Program-made: the position numbers and the translations under genes
NCBI RefSeq assembly: GCF_003121295.1
Contig: NZ_PHNC01000031.1
Coordinates: 1,552,439-1,616,438 of the forward strand
Reading direction: 5' to 3'
Length of the DNA stretch: 64,000 nucleotides
Source of the DNA: Streptomyces orinoci
Lineage (GTDB): Bacteria > Actinomycetota > Actinomycetes > Streptomycetales > Streptomycetaceae
Shown here: piece after piece, positions 26,857-33,133 of the stretch
Position numbering within the stretch: position 1 is the first letter of the stretch
Layout: every line of letters begins with the position of its first letter
The notes under the pieces: model-generated
What the model was told of the DNA's origin: nothing
The model's input: the letters and a program-made list of their open reading frames with translations, nothing else
Database searches by the model: none

Positions 26857-27816
26857 ATGACGGACGTCCCCGCACTGGTCGAGCAGGCGCGGGCCGGCCG
26901 GCCCAGGGCCGTGGCCCGGCTGATCTCGCTGGTGGAGGGGGCGTCCCCGCAGTTGCGCGAGGTGATGGCGGCCCTGGCGCCGCTGTCCGGCAACGCCTAT
27001 GTGGTGGGCCTGACCGGCTCGCCCGGGGTGGGCAAGTCCACTTCCACCTCCGCCCTGGTCACCGCCTACCGGCGGATGGGCAAGCGGGTGGGCGTACTGG
27101 CCGTGGACCCCTCCTCGCCCTTCTCCGGCGGTGCGCTGCTCGGTGACCGGGTGCGGATGTCCGAGCACGCCTCCGACCCCGGGGTCTATATCCGCTCCAT
27201 GGCCACCCGGGGCCACCTGGGCGGGCTGGCCTGGGCCGCCCCACAGGCGATCCGGGTGCTGGACGCGGCCGGCTGCGAGGTGATCCTGGTGGAGACGGTG
27301 GGCGTCGGCCAGTCCGAGGTGGACATCGCCTCCCAGGCGGACACCTCGGTGGTGCTGCTGGCCCCCGGGATGGGCGATGGCATCCAGGCGGCCAAGGCCG
27401 GAATCCTGGAGATCGGTGACGTCTATGTGGTCAACAAGGCCGACCGGGACGGGGCGGACGCCACCGCCCGGGAGCTGAACCACATGCTGGGCCTGGGCGA
27501 GGCCCGCAGGCCCGGTGACTGGCGGCCGCCCATCGTCAAGACGGTGGCCGCCCGCGGCGAGGGCATCGACGAGATGGTCGAGGCGCTGGAGAAGCACCGG
27601 GCGTGGATGGAGGAGCACGGGGTGCTCGCCGAGCGCCGCCGGGTGCGGGCGGCCCGTGAGGTGGAGACCATCGCGGTGACCGCCCTGCGCGCCCGTATCG
27701 GCGACCTCCACGGCGACCGCCGCCTGGGCGCGCTGGCGGAGCGGGTGCTTTCCGGTTCCCTGGATCCGTACGCAGCGGCCGACGAGCTCATCGAGGGGCT
27801 CACCAACGGGGGTTGA
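26857..27816 (+). CDS. meaB: MeaB-type GTPase chaperone of B12-dependent mutases
   Basis: A 319-residue G3E-family GTPase that loads, protects and repairs adenosylcobalamin-dependent methylmalonyl- or isobutyryl-CoA mutases. P-loop GSPGVGKST (about 54-62), the AVDPSSPFSGGALLGDRVRM motif and the VNKAD specificity motif are intact. ATG at 26857 has a GGAACGGAG ribosome site. It sits after the thiolase gene and close to mce. icmA, a likely client, is 5 kb away. Confidence 0.95.
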   Translation: MTDVPALVEQARAGRPRAVARLISLVEGASPQLREVMAALAPLSGNAYVVGLTGSPGVGKSTSTSALVTAYRRMGKRVGVLAVDPSSPFSGGALLGDRVRMSEHASDPGVYIRSMATRGHLGGLAWAAPQAIRVLDAAGCEVILVETVGVGQSEVDIASQADTSVVLLAPGMGDGIQAAKAGILEIGDVYVVNKADRDGADATARELNHMLGLGEARRPGDWRPPIVKTVAARGEGIDEMVEALEKHRAWMEEHGVLAERRRVRAAREVETIAVTALRARIGDLHGDRRLGALAERVLSGSLDPYAAADELIEGLTNGG

Positions 27817-27823
27817 GGGCGCG

Positions 27824-27912
27824 AAGCGCCCCTCCCAGGGGCGCGGGGCGCTGCCGATATGCGGCTTCGCCGCGTGGGCGCGACCAGCCACAACCGGCCC
27901 GCAGCCGAAAAC
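27824..27912. repeat. Interspersed GC-rich repeat (variant with ATGCGGC core)
   Basis: This copy combines GCCCCTCCCAGGGGCGCGGG with GATATGCGGCTTCGCCGC and GTGGGCGCGACCAGCCAC. The same two-part layout recurs at 48,862 and 60,061. It lies between meaB and the convergent absC gene, where it can form hairpins. Confidence 0.55.
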
Positions 27913-27977
27913 ACACCCGGGGCGCAGCCCTGACTCAAAGCAACCCCCGGGGTGCGGCCCCAACTCCCGAAGCGGAG

Positions 27978-28454
27978 TTACCCCTTACCCCGCGTGGAGC
28001 GCAAGTGCTGCGCAACCGGCGCCAACGACTCATGCAACGCCTTCAGCTCATCCGCCGACAGCAAATCAATGAAGTGCTGCCGCACAGAAGCCACATGATG
28101 CGGCGCGACCTTCCGCATGACCTCCCACCCGTGCTCCGTCAGCACCGCGAACAACCCCCGCCGGTCCGACTCGCAGTTCTCCCGCCGCACCAGCCCCGCG
28201 TTCTCCATCCGCGTGATCTGGTGCGAGAGCCTGCTCTTGGACTGCAAGGTCGCACTCGCCAGATCGCTCATCCGCATCCGGTGATCCTGGGACTCGGAGA
28301 GATTGACCAGGATCTCGTAGTCGTTGTTGGTCAGACCGAACGGCTGGAGATCCCGTTCGAGCTGGTGCATCAGCAGCCGGCTGACGTCCAGATGGGTCCG
28401 CCAGGTCCGCTGTTCCTCGTCGCTGAGCCAGCGAGTGCCGTTCTCGGTGTCCAT
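27978..28454 (-). CDS. absC: MarR-family regulator, AbsC-like
   Basis: A 158-residue MarR-type winged-helix repressor. The DNA-binding part covers about 60-105 (RMSDLASATLQSKSRLSHQITRMENAGLV, split here), followed by the wing RRENCESDRRG. Length, sequence and position after meaB match, from memory, AbsC (SCO5405) of S. coelicolor, a zinc-responsive regulator of antibiotic genes. His and Cys residues that could bind zinc (APHHVASVRQHF, ENCESD) are present. ATG at 28454. An AT-rich inverted repeat just upstream may be its own operator. The symbol rests on recall. Confidence 0.75.
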   Translation of the reverse strand: MDTENGTRWLSDEEQRTWRTHLDVSRLLMHQLERDLQPFGLTNNDYEILVNLSESQDHRMRMSDLASATLQSKSRLSHQITRMENAGLVRRENCESDRRGLFAVLTEHGWEVMRKVAPHHVASVRQHFIDLLSADELKALHESLAPVAQHLRSTRGKG

Positions 28455-28475
28455 GAGTGGAATCTACCTAAATAA

Positions 28476-28489
28476 GTTGAATTTTTAAC
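28476..28489. promoter_or_regulatory. AT-rich imperfect palindrome upstream of absC
   Basis: GTTGAATTTTTAAC has outer arms GTTnAA/TTnAAC and lies 22 bases before the absC start, in a strikingly AT-rich stretch for this genome. It is a plausible autoregulatory site for the MarR protein. Confidence 0.4.
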
Positions 28490-28557
28490 AGGTCGCCATG
28501 TTACAAGGGTCGAAGTGAGAGGTCAGGCGTTCGACATCACACTCCGGAGGGTACCGC

Positions 28558-28952
28558 TCACAGCCCGAAACGGCGCTGGAGATCCCCAAGCTGCCCCGGC
28601 AGTCCGGGAGCGGACGACTGGTTCACAGGATTCGCGTGGTTCGCACCCGATGCACCCGGTACGCCCTCTTCGTCCGGTGAACATCCTTACCCCGCTCAGC
28701 ACTCCGCGCAGATAGCGGTGGTCGTAGTGGTGGCAGGGCGAGGGGCAGTCGGCCCACCCCATCAGCGCCCACCCGGATCGGCGGCTCCATGAACACCACC
28801 GGCCCGTTGGAGACGGCCATGAACTTCCCCGTGCCGATCAGCGTCAGGAACCCCGGCGCAATCGACTGCTTCAGCGCCGGCGAGGGCTCGAAGGCCAGCA
28901 GATTGCCCGAGCACACGGTGAGGTTGCCGTCCTCCATGTCATAGGAGTTGAC
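28558..28952 (-). pseudogene. AIM24-family gene, 3' remnant, frameshifted and internally deleted
   Basis: Three blocks typical of a Streptomyces AIM24-family protein are found in order on the minus strand. VNSYDMEDGNLTVCSGNLLA...PVVFMEPPIRV (28952 to about 28770) comes first. GWADCPSPCHHYDH follows in a different frame, and then the C-terminal end LPGQLGDLQRRFGL with its stop at 28558. The glycine-rich segment between the last two blocks is missing, and the N-terminal half is gone. The break at 28952 is exactly the left end of the IS200/IS605 element, so insertion and later deletion destroyed the gene. Confidence 0.75.
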
Positions 28953-28989
28953 CGGCCATCTCGCGCGCAAGTCCCGTCCTCCAGCGCGG

Positions 28990-29330
28990 GGTTGGCGCAT
29001 CCTGGACCTGCGCTTGGCGGGTAGGCCGGGCGCTTCTGCTGTTCGGTGTACTGCCGGGTGATCGACAGCGGTGCGTCGCCGCATGATGCCGGAAGTACGA
29101 CGGTAACCAGAAGTGCCCGTGCGTGATCGCTCGGTTTACGCGGTTGGTGAAGTCGCGCCGCAGGATGTGGTCGGCCTCGCCACATGTCGGCCTTGCCGTT
29201 GAACTCCCTCAGCCCTGCCTGGAAGTCCTCGCGCACGTTGCGCATGTTTTCCTCGCACTCTCAGCATCTCGTCGTCCAGGACGCCGCTTTGGTACTTCGT
29301 GACGAAGGCCAAGTGAACATGCGTCGCGGA
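28990..29330 (-). pseudogene. tnpA: IS200-type TnpA transposase, frameshifted
   Basis: Pieces of the Y1 HUH transposase appear in different minus-strand frames. HVHLAFVTKYQSGVLDDEMLR lies near 29,325-29,265, MRNVREDFQAGLREFNGKAD near 29,245-29,190, then NRVNRAITHGHFWLPSYF and the EQQKRP end near 29,145-29,015. At least two frameshifts separate them and the start is lost, so no working TnpA can be made. The family's second half with the catalytic Tyr region is scrambled. Confidence 0.75.
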
Positions 29331-29337
29331 AACTACG

Positions 29338-30603
29338 ATGGTGGCTGTGCAGCTCCGGTACAACTTCCGCGTGTACCCCGGGCCCGGTCAACGCGTAGCG
29401 CTGGCCAAGGCGTTCGGGTGTGCCCGTGTGGTGTTCAACGACGGGCTTCGCGCCCGTCAGGAGGCCCATGCCGCGGGGCTGCCATACATCAAGGACACCG
29501 AGCTGCAAAAGCGGGTCATCACCGCCGCCAAGCGCACCGACGAACGCGCCTGGCTCGGCGAGGTGTCCTCCGTGGTGCTGGTCCAGTCGCTCCGCGACCT
29601 GCACACCGCGTACCGGAACTTCTTCGCCTCGGTCACCGGCAAGCGCAAGGGGCCCAAGGCCGCGCCGCCCCGCTTCAAGTCACGCAAGGACAGCAAGCAG
29701 TCGGTCCGGCTCACCGCGAACGGGTTCAGCGTCCGGCCGGACGGCCGCCTGTACGTGGCCAAGGTCGGCGACCTGCGGGTGAAGTGGTCCCGGACCCTGC
29801 CGTCAACGCCGACGTCCGTCACGGTCACCCTGGACGCCGCCGGGCGGTACTGGGCATCGTTCGTCGTCGAGGCCACTGCGGACATCCTCCCCGAGGCCGC
29901 CGCCGACACCGGGATCGACCTCGGCCTGAACCACTTCGCCGTCCTCGCCGACGGCCGCAAGATCGACTCCCCGAGGTTCCTGCGCCGGGCGGAGAAGAAA
30001 CTCAAGCGCATGCAAAAGGCCCTCAGCCGGAAGGAGAAGGGCAGCAACAACCGGGACAAGGCCCGAAGGAAGGTCGCACGGCAGCACGCCCGCGTGGCGG
30101 ACCGGCGCCGGGACTGGCAGCACAAGCTCTCCACCCAGATCATCCGTGACAACCAAGCGGTGTTCGTGGAGACGCTGTCCGCCAGGGGCCTGGGCCGCAC
30201 GAGGCTCGCCAAGTCGGTCCACGATGCCGGATGGGCACAGTTCGTCGGCATGCTGGAGTACAAGGCTGTCAAGCACGGCAGGGTCTTCGCCAAGGTGGAC
30301 CGGTCGTTCCCCTCGTCGCAGGTCTGCTCGGCCTGCGGCATGCGGGACGGGCCCAAGCCCCTGCATGTCCGCGCATGGACGTGCGGGAACTGCGGCACCG
30401 AGCACGACCGGGATCACAACGCGGCGAAGAACGTTCTGTCCGAAGGACGCCGGATCGTCGCCGCCGGACGGGCGGAGACGTTAAACGCCTCGCAGAGCGC
30501 GGGTAAGACCAGGACCCCGGTCCCGGCACAGCGCGTTGAAGCAGGAAGCCCCCGAGAGGGTCAGCCGACCCTGGTAGGAAACCCTGCCCCCAATAGGGCT
30601 TAG
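29338..30603 (+). CDS. tnpB: TnpB RNA-guided nuclease of IS200/IS605 (OrfB)
   Basis: A 421-residue TnpB, the ancestor-type RNA-guided nuclease related to Cas12. The RuvC catalytic residues look intact: Asp in TGIDLGLNHFAV, Glu in VFVETLSARGL and Asp in DRDHNAAKNVL. The zinc-finger Cys pairs CSACG and CGNCG are present. Start ATG 29338 (GTG 29341 next). The gene is full length and open while its partner tnpA is dead. A TTA codon at 30481 would make translation depend on the bldA tRNA. The C-terminal ~40 residues probably overlap the guide RNA coding region. Confidence 0.9.
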   Translation: MVAVQLRYNFRVYPGPGQRVALAKAFGCARVVFNDGLRARQEAHAAGLPYIKDTELQKRVITAAKRTDERAWLGEVSSVVLVQSLRDLHTAYRNFFASVTGKRKGPKAAPPRFKSRKDSKQSVRLTANGFSVRPDGRLYVAKVGDLRVKWSRTLPSTPTSVTVTLDAAGRYWASFVVEATADILPEAAADTGIDLGLNHFAVLADGRKIDSPRFLRRAEKKLKRMQKALSRKEKGSNNRDKARRKVARQHARVADRRRDWQHKLSTQIIRDNQAVFVETLSARGLGRTRLAKSVHDAGWAQFVGMLEYKAVKHGRVFAKVDRSFPSSQVCSACGMRDGPKPLHVRAWTCGNCGTEHDRDHNAAKNVLSEGRRIVAAGRAETLNASQSAGKTRTPVPAQRVEAGSPREGQPTLVGNPAPNRA

Positions 30604-30630
30604 GGCTGGCTTAAGGGCGGGGGCACGTCA
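30550..30630 (+). ncRNA. Candidate omega (right-end) guide RNA of TnpB
   Basis: In this family the guide RNA scaffold covers the tnpB 3' end and the right end of the element. Here the region folds: AGGGTC/GACCCT (30557-30562 with 30567-30572) and GCCCCC/GGGGGC (30586-30591 with 30619-30624). The guide would be the flanking DNA just after 30630. Position and folding only. Confidence 0.45.
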
Positions 30631-30684
30631 AATTGTCATTGAGCGGCTGGAGCAACTGTCGGCGTCATAGGCCACCGGGCCGTC

Positions 30685-30785
30685 GCAGCTTCTCCTCCAC
30701 CTGTACGCCTGGATGTCCACCGTGACACTGCCCGACAGTTCCAGCCGGAACGCCTCGCCCGAGCCCCGGCCCACCAGCTCCCGCC
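30685..30785 (-). pseudogene. Second AIM24-family remnant (C-terminal scrap)
   Basis: The minus-strand translation gives RGSGEAFRLELSGSVTVDIQA, then after a frameshift EEKL, the usual C-terminal ending of a neighbouring AIM24-family paralogue. Nothing else of that gene is left before the DUF3817 gene. It suggests that tandem AIM24 genes once stood here. Confidence 0.45.
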
Positions 30786-30941
30786 GACCCGCCGCCGACC
30801 AGGGCCCCGGCCCCGCACCGCCCTCAGGGGCGCCCCCGTACCGGCGCCGCGCCCCCCGGCTGTCACAATGGCCGGGAAACTTGTGAACGCGGTCACAAGC
30901 TGTGACCGCCCGGCCACCACCCCCGACCCGAAGGTGCTTCC

Positions 30942-31286
30942 GTGGACCTCAAGACCGCCACCGCCCTGCGCCGGCTCCGACTGGTCTCCTCCCCGGAGGC
31001 CGTCTCCTGGCTGCTGCTGATCGTCTGCATCGTGCTGAAGAACACGACCTCGTTCAACGCCGTTCCGGTCATGGGCTGGGTGCACGGCATCTGCTTCATC
31101 CTCTACGCCGTCTTCCTGGCCGACGCCTGGAACCGCACCAAGTGGCCGCTGAAGACCGCCGCCCTCTATCTCTTCCTCTCCGTCCTGCCCACCGGCGGCT
31201 TCATCGCCGACCGGATGCTGCGCCGGGAGGCCGAGGCCAGCGTGATCGCCGCCCGTGCCCGCAAGGAAGGCGTGGTCAGCGCATGA
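30942..31286 (+). CDS. DUF3817 membrane protein
   Basis: A 114-residue protein with three hydrophobic segments (VSWLLLIVCIVL, VHGICFILYAVFLADAW and KTAALYLFLSVLPTGGFIADRML), typical of DUF3817, family function unknown. GTG at 30942 follows an AAGG site. Its stop overlaps the next start by four bases (ATGA). A second DUF3817 gene stands at 32,658, so the two are local paralogues around a MarR gene. Confidence 0.88.
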   Translation: MDLKTATALRRLRLVSSPEAVSWLLLIVCIVLKNTTSFNAVPVMGWVHGICFILYAVFLADAWNRTKWPLKTAALYLFLSVLPTGGFIADRMLRREAEASVIAARARKEGVVSA

Positions 31287-31579
31287 TCGCCGCATTCTCC
31301 GTGACCCCCATCGGCGTCGGCGAGGACGTCGGGGAGTATGTCGCCGAGGCGGTCCGGGTGGTCCGCGCCTCCGGCCTGCCCAACCGCACCGACGCGATGT
31401 TCACCTCCGTGGAGGGCGACTGGGACGAGGTCATGGACGTCATCAAGCGCGCCGTGGCCGCCGTGGAGGCCCGCTGCGGCCGGGTCTCCCTGGTACTCAA
31501 GGCGGACATCCGCCGCGGCGTCACCGACGGCCTGACCACCAAGGTGGAAACGGTGGAACGGCACCTCGCCGGGGGGTGA
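31283..31579 (+). CDS. MTH1187-family thiamine-binding protein
   Basis: A 98-residue protein of the MTH1187/YkoF-like family (UPF0045). Family features are MIAAFSVTPIGVGEDVGEYV at the start, SGLPNRTDAMFTSVEGDWDEV in the middle and RVSLVLKADIRRG. Members bind thiamine or related molecules in the cytoplasm. It is translationally coupled to the DUF3817 gene (ATGA overlap) and followed by a strong hairpin, so the two genes form an operon. Confidence 0.88.
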   Translation: MIAAFSVTPIGVGEDVGEYVAEAVRVVRASGLPNRTDAMFTSVEGDWDEVMDVIKRAVAAVEARCGRVSLVLKADIRRGVTDGLTTKVETVERHLAGG

Positions 31580-31596
31580 GGGTTTCGGGGTGCCCT

Positions 31597-31652
31597 GAGC
31601 GCGGAGCGCGTATGCCCCTTACACCTGGCGCGGGCACACGCGCTCCGCGCTC
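31597..31652 (+). terminator. Perfect 15-bp hairpin after the thiamine-binding gene
   Basis: GAGCGCGGAGCGCGT (31597-31611) pairs perfectly with 31638-31652 around a 26-base loop, 18 bases after the stop. Confidence 0.55.
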
Positions 31653-31680
31653 CGCTGCCCAGCCGACGTGGCCGGCCGCG

Positions 31681-31986
31681 ATGGTGACCGGTCGCGGTGG
31701 TCGTGACTCACTCGATCGCGGCGCCGTGCACCGCGCGCTGGCCGAGGCGAGCGATGAGGACCGTCCCGGCCTGGAGCGCGCCGCCGGGCTGATCGCCGCC
31801 CTGGCCGCCCGGCCGGAGCGGGAGGTACGGGCCGAGTGGGCGCGCGGCGTCATCGCCGCCGCGGGCCTCGACCCGCACACCCAGGAGCTGCCCGCCATCC
31901 GCGCGGTACGCAAGGCGGAACCCGGCCTGAGCCTGCGGGCGGCCGTACAGGTGGTCCGCGAGGCCAAGGGCGAGCCCGTCCCCTAG
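31681..31986 (+). CDS. Hypothetical protein
   Basis: A 101-residue soluble, helical protein (AVHRALAEASDEDRPGLERAAGL..., RAVRKAEPGLSLRAAVQVVREAKG) with strong Streptomyces codon bias. The ATG at 31681 has no good ribosome site, so the start is uncertain. No family is recognised. The Ala/Arg pattern of the C-terminal ~30 residues looks like a helical pair. Confidence 0.55.
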   Translation: MVTGRGGRDSLDRGAVHRALAEASDEDRPGLERAAGLIAALAARPEREVRAEWARGVIAAAGLDPHTQELPAIRAVRKAEPGLSLRAAVQVVREAKGEPVP

Positions 31987-32046
31987 GCCCGCCGCCCCGG
32001 CCGTCTCTTACTACGAGACGCCCGGCCCCGCCCGGGAGCCGACCGG

Positions 32047-32052
32047 TACGCT
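32047..32052 (+). promoter_or_regulatory. -10 box TACGCT placed for a leaderless MarR mRNA
   Basis: TACGCT ends seven bases before the GTG start at 32060, and there is no ribosome site. That spacing puts transcription start at the start codon. No good -35 box is seen. Confidence 0.4.
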
Positions 32053-32059
32053 CGTCTGC

Positions 32060-32587
32060 GTGCCCAAGCCCCTCAGCCTCCCCTTCGACCCCATCGCCCG
32101 CGCCGACGAGCTGTGGAAGCAGCGCTGGGGAGCGGTGCCCGCGATGGCCGCCATCACCTCGATCATGCGCGCCCAGCAGATCCTGCTGGGCCAGGTCGAT
32201 GCGGTGGTCAAGCCCTATGGGCTGACCTTCGCCCGCTATGAGGCGCTGGTGCTGCTCACCTTCTCGAGGGCCGGGGAACTGCCGATGTCCAAGATCGGCG
32301 AGCGGCTGATGGTGCACCCCACCTCGGTTACCAACACCGTGGACCGCCTGGTCAAGGCGGGCCTGGTGGACAAGCGCCCCAACCCCAAGGACGGCCGCGG
32401 CACGCTGGCCTCCATCACCGAGAAGGGCCGCGAGGTGGTGGACGCCGCCACCCGCGACCTGATGGCCATGGACTTCGGGCTGGGGGCGTACGACGCCGCC
32501 CAGTGCGCCGAGATCTTCGAGGTGCTGCGGCCGCTGCGGGTGGCGGCCGGGGACTTCACCGAGGAGCCGGCGGGCGAACAGGGCTGA
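32060..32587 (+). CDS. MarR-family transcriptional regulator
   Basis: A 175-residue MarR protein with a helical dimerisation part (AAITSIMRAQQILLGQVDAVVKPYGLTFARYEAL..., split) and the winged helix PMSKIGERLMVHPTSVTNTVDRLVKAGLV, then the wing RPNPKDGRG. GTG at 32060 lacks a ribosome site but has a -10 box at leaderless distance. It precedes a DUF3817 gene and icmA; a 24-bp palindrome before icmA could be its target, though this is not shown. Confidence 0.9.
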   Translation: MPKPLSLPFDPIARADELWKQRWGAVPAMAAITSIMRAQQILLGQVDAVVKPYGLTFARYEALVLLTFSRAGELPMSKIGERLMVHPTSVTNTVDRLVKAGLVDKRPNPKDGRGTLASITEKGREVVDAATRDLMAMDFGLGAYDAAQCAEIFEVLRPLRVAAGDFTEEPAGEQG

Positions 32588-32644
32588 CGTGCACGCCGCC
32601 CCCGACGCACCGGGGGCCGCGAAGATCGCCCCGGAAGGTACCGC

Positions 32645-32650
32645 TACGCT
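32645..32650 (+). promoter_or_regulatory. -10 box TACGCT placed for a leaderless DUF3817 mRNA
   Basis: TACGCT ends seven bases before the ATG at 32658, the same spacing as at 32,047. No ribosome site is seen. Confidence 0.4.
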
Positions 32651-32657
32651 CGATGCC

Positions 32658-32996
32658 ATGAAAAAGAGCGTGCTGACCCGCTACCGCGCCCTCGCGTACC
32701 TCACCGGCGTGCTGCTGGTCCTCCTCACCATCGGCGTCATCGCCAAGTACGGGCTGAACATGGACGGCGTCGCCGGCCCGGTCCGGATCGTGGCCATCGC
32801 CCATGGCTGGCTGTACGTCCTGTACCTGGTCTTCGCCTTCGACCTGGGCTCCAAGGCCAAGTGGCCGTTCGGTCGGCTCGCCTGGATCCTGATCGCGGGC
32901 ACCATCCCCACGGCGGCCTTCTTCGTGGAGCGCAAGGTCTCCCGCGAGCTGGAGCCGCTGCTGGAGGACGCCGAGCCCGCGCCCGCCAAGGCGTAA
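32658..32996 (+). CDS. DUF3817 membrane protein (second copy)
   Basis: A 112-residue DUF3817 protein with three membrane segments (LAYLTGVLLVLLTIGVIAKY, IAHGWLYVLYLVFAFDLG and LAWILIAGTIPTAAFFVE) and a charged tail. It aligns by eye with the copy at 30,942 (HGWLYVLY against HGICFILY, KAKWPFGRLAW against RTKWPLKTAAL). ATG at 32658 is preferred over an upstream GTG at 32589 because the homologous part starts here. Role unknown. Confidence 0.87.
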   Translation: MKKSVLTRYRALAYLTGVLLVLLTIGVIAKYGLNMDGVAGPVRIVAIAHGWLYVLYLVFAFDLGSKAKWPFGRLAWILIAGTIPTAAFFVERKVSRELEPLLEDAEPAPAKA

Positions 32997-33067
32997 CGGC
33001 CGCCAAGGCATAACAAGCCCCACAGCGCCCCGGACCTCCCTTGTGTTCGGGGCGCTGTTGCGCGACC

Positions 33068-33091
33068 ATTTACTAGGACGTCCTAGTAAAT
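33068..33091. promoter_or_regulatory. Perfect 24-bp palindrome upstream of icmA
   Basis: ATTTACTAGGAC followed by its exact complement GTCCTAGTAAAT lies 42 bases before the icmA start. It is AT-rich at the ends and perfect over all 24 bases, as expected for a MarR or TetR dimer site. Confidence 0.7.
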
Positions 33092-33133
33092 CGCACGCAG
33101 CGCAACGGAGCGCGGAGAGGTGGTCGGCACCAC

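Larger units (their letters stand above)
28953..30630 (+). mobile_element. IS200/IS605-family element with divergent tnpA (dead) and tnpB (intact)
   Basis: The left end begins directly after TTGAC (28948-28952), a typical target/TAM for this family, and shows the subterminal palindrome-rich sequence CAAGTCCCGTCCTCCAGCGCGGG. tnpA runs left and is broken; tnpB runs right and is open. The right end is set near 30630, after a GCCCCC...GGGGGC hairpin and CACGTCAA; this edge is approximate. Such elements move as single strands and make no target duplication. Confidence 0.75.
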
